Assembly: GCA_964407285.1 (NCBI GenBank)
Contig: CAYOVG010000154.1
Span: 1 to 15,571, forward strand
Direction of reading: 5' to 3'
Length of the DNA: 15,571 bases
Origin: CAYOVG01 sp964407285
GTDB taxonomy: Bacteria > Desulfobacterota > Syntrophobacteria > Syntrophobacterales > Syntrophobacteraceae
The notes under the pieces were generated by a model. The model saw nothing but the letters and a program-made list of their open reading frames with translations, was not told the origin of the DNA and made no database searches. A program made the position numbers and the translations under genes. This document shows positions 1-5,420 of this stretch, in pieces (position 1 is the stretch's first letter; each line of letters begins with the position of its first letter).

Positions 1-634
1 TGTACTGCAGCCTGTTCTGGTAGGCGCCTACCTTCGCCATGTAGTTGTTGACGCTGCCCAGGGCCGTATCGAGATTGTCCATCGCGGACTGGGCGCCGCC
101 GACGGACGATAGGTCGTTGGCGTTGACCCCGAGGCTGCTCAGCGTGGCGGAACTGAGCGTCAGAGTTATCCGGTCGTTCACGCTGTTTGCCGCGCCAACC
201 TGGAAGGTCATGCTGGTGCCGCCGCTGCTGACCAGGGCCGTGCCGTTGTAGTTCGTCGCGCCTGCAATCCGGTCGATTTCGGACTTCAGGAACTGGAATT
301 CGCTGTCGAGTTGCGACTGGGAACTCTGTCCGGATGCCGCCTGCGTGGCCAGATCCTTCATCCTCATGAGAAGATCATGGATCTTATTGTATGCCCCATC
401 AGCGGTTTGGAGCATCGACTGAGCTTCCGCCGAGTTCTGATACGCCACCCGCATCGATGACGCCTGGGACTTGAATCTGTTTGCAATGGCCAGACCCGAC
501 GCATCATCCTTGGCCGAGTTGACCCGGAGTCCCGTCGACAGTCTCTTCAGAGAATCGGAGACCTTCTTGCTCGTATCGACCAGACTGTTGTGAATACCGA
601 TGGCGTCCACATTGGTGTTCACTCGTAGTGCCAT
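1..634 (-). CDS. fliC: Flagellin, partial (C-terminus outside the window)
   Basis: Structural subunit of the flagellar filament, exported through the flagellar type III apparatus. Reading leftward from the ATG at 634-632, 211 residues are visible before the window edge. The start MALRVNTNVDAIGIHNSL is a classic flagellin D0 segment. It is followed by LKRLSTGLRVNSAKDDASGL and a helical D1 stretch containing LLMRMKDLATQAASG. The last visible residues (MAKVGAYQNRLQY) are the start of the conserved C-terminal D1/D0 helix, so only about 60 residues should be missing and the full protein would be near 270 residues. That is a compact flagellin with almost no variable D2/D3 region. An AAGGAG ribosome site (complement of 644-649) lies 9 bases before the ATG, and a sigma-54-type promoter lies further upstream. 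Flagellins share one gene name across many lineages; in a multi-flagellin genome this could be a paralogue. Confidence 0.95.
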   Translation of the reverse strand, partial: MALRVNTNVDAIGIHNSLVDTSKKVSDSLKRLSTGLRVNSAKDDASGLAIANRFKSQASSMRVAYQNSAEAQSMLQTADGAYNKIHDLLMRMKDLATQAASGQSSQSQLDSEFQFLKSEIDRIAGATNYNGTALVSSGGTSMTFQVGAANSVNDRITLTLSSATLSSLGVNANDLSSVGGAQSAMDNLDTALGSVNNYMAKVGAYQNRLQY

Positions 635-736
635 GGTGCCCCTCTCCTTAAAAAATGACTGAGATCATCCTCGTTCACCAGCAGTAGCGGTAAAACCGGC
701 CGCGAGTACTGCAAAATCCACATTGATGCAACTGCT

Positions 737-753
737 TAGCAATACGGATGCCA
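737..753 (-). promoter_or_regulatory. Sigma-54 (-24/-12) promoter of the flagellin gene
   Basis: Read on the minus strand the site is TGGCATCCGTATTGCTA. It matches the RpoN consensus TGGCAC-N5-TTGCA, with the essential GG and GC doublets separated by exactly 10 bases. Transcription would start about a dozen bases downstream, near 727, leaving an untranslated leader of about 90 bases before the flagellin ATG. RpoN promoters need an enhancer-binding activator such as the flagellar FlrC/FleQ type. No activator gene is in the window. Confidence 0.8.
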
Positions 754-923
754 TGCCTGTGTGCCGCACCATACATCGTCTTTGATGAGGAAATCGGCTG
801 ATAGGGCCTTCTACTTGAGAAAATTTTGCGTCTGCTCCCCTCCGGAAGAAGACTACATTCTTTTCATCGGGCGAGTCAAGGCGGATTTTTCATTGGAGCG
901 CCTTTCACGGCCCGGTGGACCAC

Positions 924-940
924 GAGGAAAATTTTTCCTC
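924..940. repeat. 17-base near-perfect palindrome
   Basis: GAGGAAAA-T-TTTTCCTC: two 8-base arms with a single central base. With a one-base centre and no following T-run it is a poor terminator and looks more like a dimeric protein-binding site. It lies about 175 bases upstream of cheR and about 200 bases upstream of the predicted flagellin transcription start. No known operator consensus was recognised. Confidence 0.4.
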
Positions 941-1049
941 CAGCAGCGCATTATGTCTGACTGAATGGATTGGAAAAAAGAGAAAAACAGGAGTATTATG
1001 GTCGGGATTCCTGAAGCCCGCTGCCTGTATGATCATCCCCGGCCACAGC

Positions 1050-1079
1050 TTGACAATGGGTTAACCGGGCCGGTATTTA
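1050..1079 (+). promoter_or_regulatory. Possible sigma-70-like promoter for the cheR-kinase unit
   Basis: TTGACA at 1050-1055 is a perfect -35 match. It is followed by an 18-base spacer and a weak -10, TATTTA, at 1074-1079. A GGTTAACC palindrome (1059-1066) lies within the spacer, and CCGGCC (1039-1044) and GGCCGG (1068-1073) form an inverted pair overlapping the promoter, which could be an operator. The -10 is poor, so the call is tentative. Confidence 0.35.
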
Positions 1080-1116
1080 GTGCCGGGAATTATTTTCCTA
1101 CCAGTGTGAGTGGGGT

Positions 1117-1959
1117 ATGTCCAGCCATCAGCACCATGAGATAGAGCCGATCCTGAATGAACTGAAGCAGTTGCGAGGCATGGATTTCAGCGGCTACCGG
1201 CGTCCGACCCTCGAGCGGCGTATTTCCATGCGTATGGCCAGGTTGGGAATTTCCGAGGTCGCCGCCTATATCGACTATCTCCGCTTTGATCCCGCAGAGT
1301 GTACTCAACTGATCGATACCATCGCCATTAATGTGAGTTCGTTTTTTCGGGATTCGATCGTGTTCGAATTGATTGCCCGACGGGTTCTTCCCAAGATCTT
1401 CGCCTGCAAGCAGAAGGCCCGTTCGCGCGATATCCGGCTCTGGAGCGCCGGTTGCGCGTCCGGAGAGGAAGCCTATTCTCTCGCCATGCTCGTGCACCTT
1501 CAGATGGAAGGGGAAGAGGAGGCATGGAGCCCTCTCGTCTTTGCCACCGATATCGACAGCACGGCTTTGGATGAAGCAAGAAAAGGAGTTTATTCACGCG
1601 ATAAGCTGGAAAATGCGAAGTTGGGTCTTCTTGATTCCTGTTTCGAATTAGTGGACGGCAAATACGCGGTGAAGGACTTTTTGAAAACGATGGTCCATTT
1701 TTCCGTGCACGATCTCTTATCGCCGGAGTCCTTCGCGCCGTCGGAAAGCGTTTTCGGAACCTTCGATCTCGTTTTGCTCAGAAATGTGCTGATCTACTTT
1801 TTGCCGGATGGTCAGAGAAGGGTGCTTGCCCAGATCTGCAGGACCCTCGGCGACGACGGCTATCTTGTCCTGGGGTCCACCGAGTACCTTTCAGCAGAAC
1901 TGGAATCGTGTTTCAATGTCATTGACAAGGCTGCGCGGATTTTTCAGCGGCGGATGTAG
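1117..1959 (+). CDS. cheR: CheR-type S-adenosylmethionine-dependent protein-glutamate methyltransferase
   Basis: 280 residues. CheR enzymes transfer a methyl group from S-adenosylmethionine to glutamate side chains, classically on chemoreceptors. Visible features are an N-terminal helical domain with the GMDFSGYRRPTLERRI segment, the NVSSFFRD motif (residues 72-79), the SAM-binding loop LWSAGCASGEEAYSLAML (108-125), the acidic ATDID motif (143-147) that contacts the cofactor, and FDLVLLRNVLIYF (216-228). Length and motif order are complete for a single-domain CheR. No CheB, CheA, CheW or chemoreceptor gene is nearby. Instead a hybrid kinase gene follows after 48 bases on the same strand, so the enzyme probably serves a non-classical signalling route. 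The ribosome site is weak (GAGTGGGG just before the ATG). The N-terminal sequence resembles, from memory, the CheR variants linked to or fused with sensor kinases. Confidence 0.93.
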   Translation: MSSHQHHEIEPILNELKQLRGMDFSGYRRPTLERRISMRMARLGISEVAAYIDYLRFDPAECTQLIDTIAINVSSFFRDSIVFELIARRVLPKIFACKQKARSRDIRLWSAGCASGEEAYSLAMLVHLQMEGEEEAWSPLVFATDIDSTALDEARKGVYSRDKLENAKLGLLDSCFELVDGKYAVKDFLKTMVHFSVHDLLSPESFAPSESVFGTFDLVLLRNVLIYFLPDGQRRVLAQICRTLGDDGYLVLGSTEYLSAELESCFNVIDKAARIFQRRM

Positions 1960-1996
1960 AGATTCCGGCAATCCGTCTTGACGCGGCAGTCGACGC

Positions 1997-2001
1997 AGGG
2001 G
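1997..2001 (+). promoter_or_regulatory. Ribosome site deciding the start of the first hybrid kinase
   Basis: AGGGG lies 6 bases before the ATG at 2008. The only upstream alternative in frame is a TTG at 1978 with no ribosome site at the right distance, so the ATG is preferred. This shortens the protein by 10 residues and leaves the first membrane helix intact. Confidence 0.55.
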
Positions 2002-2007
2002 TTTGGG

Positions 2008-5000
2008 ATGGCGGATCATGAGGCTGTGGTTCCCGGAGCGGTTAACGCGGACGCGATTCCTTTGAACCGGATACTGGCCATCTGCCTGGGGCTCATGGCG
2101 CTTTTCTGCTGCCTGGTGATCGGGCTGGTTACCTATGGCAAGCTGGCGGCGGGGATCCGTGAGCAGATGTTCAACCAGCTCGAGACCATACGGGATGAGA
2201 AAGTCGAACGCCTGAATGTGTGGATAGAGGAGCGTGTCCGCGATGTCGAGACATGGAGCAGCCTCGGCAGTATTGTCGGTATCTGCGAGGATTGGCAGGC
2301 GGGAAGTGGAGTTTCAGCAGAGAGACGCGCCTATGTGGAGAGCCTTCGGGTGAAACGCGGCTACGATGAAGTGGAAATTGTCGATCCCGTCAAGGGAAGC
2401 GCCTTCCTGGCAACGCCTGAAGTCCAGGGAAGGGGATTCGAGTCGAATCCGGCCGGCCTGGAAAGCCTCCTGCGGGAGAAGACGGTCAGAGTCTCCGACG
2501 TCCATATGTGTCCGGAGCACAGGCGGCCCGAAATCACTCTGGCCTGTCCGATCTTCTCGAATACTTCCGGAGCCGTCATCGGTATTCTGATATTTCGTTG
2601 CGATATCAGCCGTGACATCTATTCCGTCATACTGGCGAGCAAACGCATCGGCAAGACGGGAGAGATCGTTCTCGTAAATCATGCGGGGATCGCCCAGGCG
2701 CCCCTGAAGTTCAGCGAAGGCGCCGTCGGAAGCATCAAGATTGATTTCGAGCCCGGAAGGCTCGCCGCATCGGGCATGACGGGGCATGTGACAAGCGAGG
2801 ACTATCATGGCGAACCCGCAATGGCCGCCTACGGATACGTGAGTCGGCTTCAATGGGGGATTGTCGTAAAAGAGGGCGTGGAGGAAATCGAGGAACCCAT
2901 ATATACGATGGCCAGGGACATCATGTTGTTTTCCCTTTTGGCCATGGTGTGCGCCATAATGCTCGGAATCTTCATTGCGCGAAAGATTGCCGAGCCCGCC
3001 ATGGAAATCGCCATGGTGGCCAGATGCATCGGAAAGGGAGAGCATTCGCTACGCGTAAGGGAAGTCGGTCCGCTGGAACTGCGCAGGATTGCCAGAAACA
3101 TCAACCGCATGGTCGAAACTCTGAACCGTCTGTTGAGCAAGAATCAGGCTCTTGGAGCCATCTACATGATGACGGGCCGGCACAACCGGCTGGACACCCT
3201 CTCCCGTGAAATGCTGCCGCTCTTGATGGAGTTGACCCGCTCGCAGTCCGGAGGGATGTATATTGCAGCCAACGGCAAGAACTCCCTGGAATACGTGTAT
3301 TCAAGCGGATTGCCCCGTGACCGTATGCCCTCCGGGGTCTGTGTCGAACCGCCGGACAGCTTGATCGCTCAGGCCGCGGCTGCGGGCAAAGTGCTCGTCT
3401 ACAACGATATACCCGAGGAAAACGGTATGCGCATCAGCACGCAGGCCGGCGAAGTCCAACCGCGCGCGCTGCTCTTCATTCCCATCCATTACATGGGAAC
3501 CATTACAGGGGTGATCGCGCTGGCGTCCCTCTACGATTACCGTCAGGAGGATGTGGAGATCGCGGAGGCGCTGAGCGTGAACTTCGGGCAGACCATCGCA
3601 GCATGCCGGGCGAACGAGGAGACATGGCACATGGCCCAGGAACTCCAGGCCGCCAACGAGGAACTGGAAGCCGCCAACGAGGAACTCATCGCCCAGTCCG
3701 AAGAACTGCAGGGTCAAACGCAGGAACTCAGGGAGAGCGCTGCGGAACTGGATCTGCAACGCATGCAGTTGAAGGAAGCCGACCGGTTGAAATCCGAATT
3801 TCTGTCGAACATGAGCCATGAAATCAGGACTCCTCTCAATAGCATTCTCACCCTCTCGCAACTCATGCTCGCTCGGGGACTGTGCAAGAAACCGGAGCAG
3901 GACGCCGGGTACCTCCAACTCATCGAGCGAAACGGCAGGCAGTTGCTGGGGCTGATCAACGATATCCTGGATCTGTCCAAGATCGAGGCCGGTTGCCTGG
4001 ACGTGGCGCCCCAGCATTTCAACGTCGAAGACCTGATGCTGCGTGTTACCGAGACCGTGCGCCATATGGCGGAGGAAAAGGGGCTCACGTTCACAACCAA
4101 TACGAGAGACATTCCTCCGGTCTATTCGGATCGCGACAGAATCCATCAAATACTGCTCAATCTGCTCTCCAATGCGGTGAAGTTCACGAGACAGGGGGGC
4201 GTTCATGTCGAAGCGTTCTCCCTGGGCGGGAGGGTCATCTTCGAAGTCCGGGATACGGGTATCGGGATTCCAGAGAGTGAGCAGGCTTTCGTTTTCGATC
4301 AATTCAGGCAGGTGGACGGTTCGACGACAAGGGAATACGGGGGTACCGGGCTCGGGCTGGCGATATCTCGGAAGCTCGCGGTTCTCCTCGGGGGGAGCAT
4401 TTCCGTCAGCAGCAAGCCGGGAGAGGGCAGCACATTTACGCTCAACCTTCCCATGGAGTACTTCGATCCCGGCGATGCCGCCGCATTGCCCCTTCCCGCC
4501 GGACGGCGCGAGCCGACGGTCCGGGGACCGGCTTCCTTCTCCTCCCCCGAGACGTCCCCACGGGAGAGGCCCCTCATTCTAGTCGTGGAGGACAACGAGA
4601 TTGCCGTGCTGCAGATCAGGTCCATACTGGAAGAACTTCACTACAGGGTGGTAGTCGCCGGAGACGGCCAGCAGGCTCTGGACTATTTGAGCAGCCGGAT
4701 ACCCGATGCCGTCATTCTCGACCTGATGATACCGGTCATCGACGGATTCGGCGTCCTGGAACGGATTCGCGGTGACGCCGGAACCTCCCGTGTGCCGGTG
4801 CTCGTCCTGACGGCCAAGGAGCTGTCCCTGGAAGACCGCAGACGGCTCTTCAGAGAAAACATCCAGCAACTGGTCCGGAAAGGCAGCATCGACAGGAATG
4901 AGCTCTTCTCCTCCATTCGAAATCTTCTGGAGAAAAGCATCGAAACGGCGCGGGAGGATTCTCGGAATGACCAAGAGGGGAAAGCGCGGCCCGATTCGGC

Positions 5001-5415
5001 GTCCGATGAGCGCGACGGGATTTCGCCCGCTTCCGATTCCCGAGATCCGGTCATTCTCGTGGTCGAGGACCACCCGGACAATCTCGTCGTCATCTCCGGA
5101 GTGCTGGATGAATTCGGTTACAGGTATGTCTCCGCAAGGGATGGGAGAGAGGCCATGGAAAAAGCTCGGGAAGATACGCCGTCCCTCATCCTGATGGATA
5201 TACAACTGCCCGGCATGAGCGGGCTGGAAGTCGCCGCGAAGATGAAGGAGATGCATGGAATAAAGAATGTGCCGATCGTAGCTCTTACCGCGAAAGCCAT
5301 GAGGGGAGACAGGGAGAGGATTCTGTCCGCAGGGTGCGACGATTACCTTGCAAAACCCTTTGACCCGGCGGAACTGGGAAACATCATAGCCAAATGGTTG
5401 GGAAAAGGGGAATAG
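2008..5415 (+). CDS. Membrane-bound hybrid histidine kinase (sensor-HAMP-GAF-coiled coil-HisKA-HATPase-REC-REC)
   Basis: 1135 residues from the ATG at 2008. Order: membrane helix at about 22-46; extracytoplasmic sensor about 47-300 that looks Cache-like; second membrane helix about 302-326 (LFSLLAMVCAIMLGIFIA); HAMP linker to about 380; GAF about 400-535; a Glu-rich heptad coiled coil 543-590; HisKA with the phospho-accepting His604 in FLSNMSHEIRTPLN; HATPase with LLNLLSNAVKF, VRDTGIGIP and GGTGLGLAIS; first receiver with Asp905 (LDLMIP); second receiver with Asp1064 (LMDIQLPGMSG) and the KPFDP motif. The first receiver carries Lys-Gly instead of the usual Lys-Pro after beta-5, a variant I recall from similar kinases. 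It senses an unknown extracytoplasmic signal and relays phosphate along its own receivers. No Hpt or DNA-binding domain is present. It lies 48 bases after cheR and 5 bases before the next kinase, so co-transcription is likely. Confidence 0.95.
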   Translation: MADHEAVVPGAVNADAIPLNRILAICLGLMALFCCLVIGLVTYGKLAAGIREQMFNQLETIRDEKVERLNVWIEERVRDVETWSSLGSIVGICEDWQAGSGVSAERRAYVESLRVKRGYDEVEIVDPVKGSAFLATPEVQGRGFESNPAGLESLLREKTVRVSDVHMCPEHRRPEITLACPIFSNTSGAVIGILIFRCDISRDIYSVILASKRIGKTGEIVLVNHAGIAQAPLKFSEGAVGSIKIDFEPGRLAASGMTGHVTSEDYHGEPAMAAYGYVSRLQWGIVVKEGVEEIEEPIYTMARDIMLFSLLAMVCAIMLGIFIARKIAEPAMEIAMVARCIGKGEHSLRVREVGPLELRRIARNINRMVETLNRLLSKNQALGAIYMMTGRHNRLDTLSREMLPLLMELTRSQSGGMYIAANGKNSLEYVYSSGLPRDRMPSGVCVEPPDSLIAQAAAAGKVLVYNDIPEENGMRISTQAGEVQPRALLFIPIHYMGTITGVIALASLYDYRQEDVEIAEALSVNFGQTIAACRANEETWHMAQELQAANEELEAANEELIAQSEELQGQTQELRESAAELDLQRMQLKEADRLKSEFLSNMSHEIRTPLNSILTLSQLMLARGLCKKPEQDAGYLQLIERNGRQLLGLINDILDLSKIEAGCLDVAPQHFNVEDLMLRVTETVRHMAEEKGLTFTTNTRDIPPVYSDRDRIHQILLNLLSNAVKFTRQGGVHVEAFSLGGRVIFEVRDTGIGIPESEQAFVFDQFRQVDGSTTREYGGTGLGLAISRKLAVLLGGSISVSSKPGEGSTFTLNLPMEYFDPGDAAALPLPAGRREPTVRGPASFSSPETSPRERPLILVVEDNEIAVLQIRSILEELHYRVVVAGDGQQALDYLSSRIPDAVILDLMIPVIDGFGVLERIRGDAGTSRVPVLVLTAKELSLEDRRRLFRENIQQLVRKGSIDRNELFSSIRNLLEKSIETAREDSRNDQEGKARPDSASDERDGISPASDSRDPVILVVEDHPDNLVVISGVLDEFGYRYVSARDGREAMEKAREDTPSLILMDIQLPGMSGLEVAAKMKEMHGIKNVPIVALTAKAMRGDRERILSAGCDDYLAKPFDPAELGNIIAKWLGKGE
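3649..3690 (+). repeat. 21-bp tandem duplication encoding coiled-coil heptads
   Basis: Two adjacent 21-base units (3649-3669 and 3670-3690) share their first 17 bases exactly and encode AANEELE and AANEELI. A unit of seven codons adds exactly one heptad, so copy-number change would lengthen the coil without disturbing its register. Related but diverged heptads follow (AQSEELQ, GQTQELR, ESAAELD). Confidence 0.85.
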
Positions 5416-5420
5416 AGAAC

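Larger units (their letters stand above)
635..1116. other. Divergent intergenic region between the flagellin and cheR genes
   Basis: This 482-base region separates two genes transcribed away from each other. It contains the flagellin ribosome site and RpoN promoter on the minus strand, a 17-base palindrome at 924-940, and a possible sigma-70-like promoter for the cheR unit at 1050-1079. A GTG-started reading frame at 761-964 has no ribosome site and no recognisable motif and was not called. No terminator is expected here because both flanking genes point outward. Confidence 0.6.

Noticed and set aside
761..964. 67-residue GTG-started frame upstream of cheR
   Set aside because: No ribosome site, no motif, and it contains the 924-940 palindrome. 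More likely regulatory DNA.
1978..2007. Upstream TTG start for kinase 1
   Set aside because: No ribosome site before the TTG, whereas AGGGG precedes the ATG at 2008 by 6 bases. The ten extra residues add nothing recognisable.
3301..4302. 333-codon minus-strand frame opposite the GAF/HisKA part of kinase 1
   Set aside because: Shadow of the Glu- and Leu-rich coding strand; no ribosome site or motifs.
5394..5420. In-frame upstream ATG for kinase 2 overlapping the end of kinase 1
   Set aside because: No ribosome site, and the receiver domain begins exactly at the ATG at 5421. It cannot be fully excluded.
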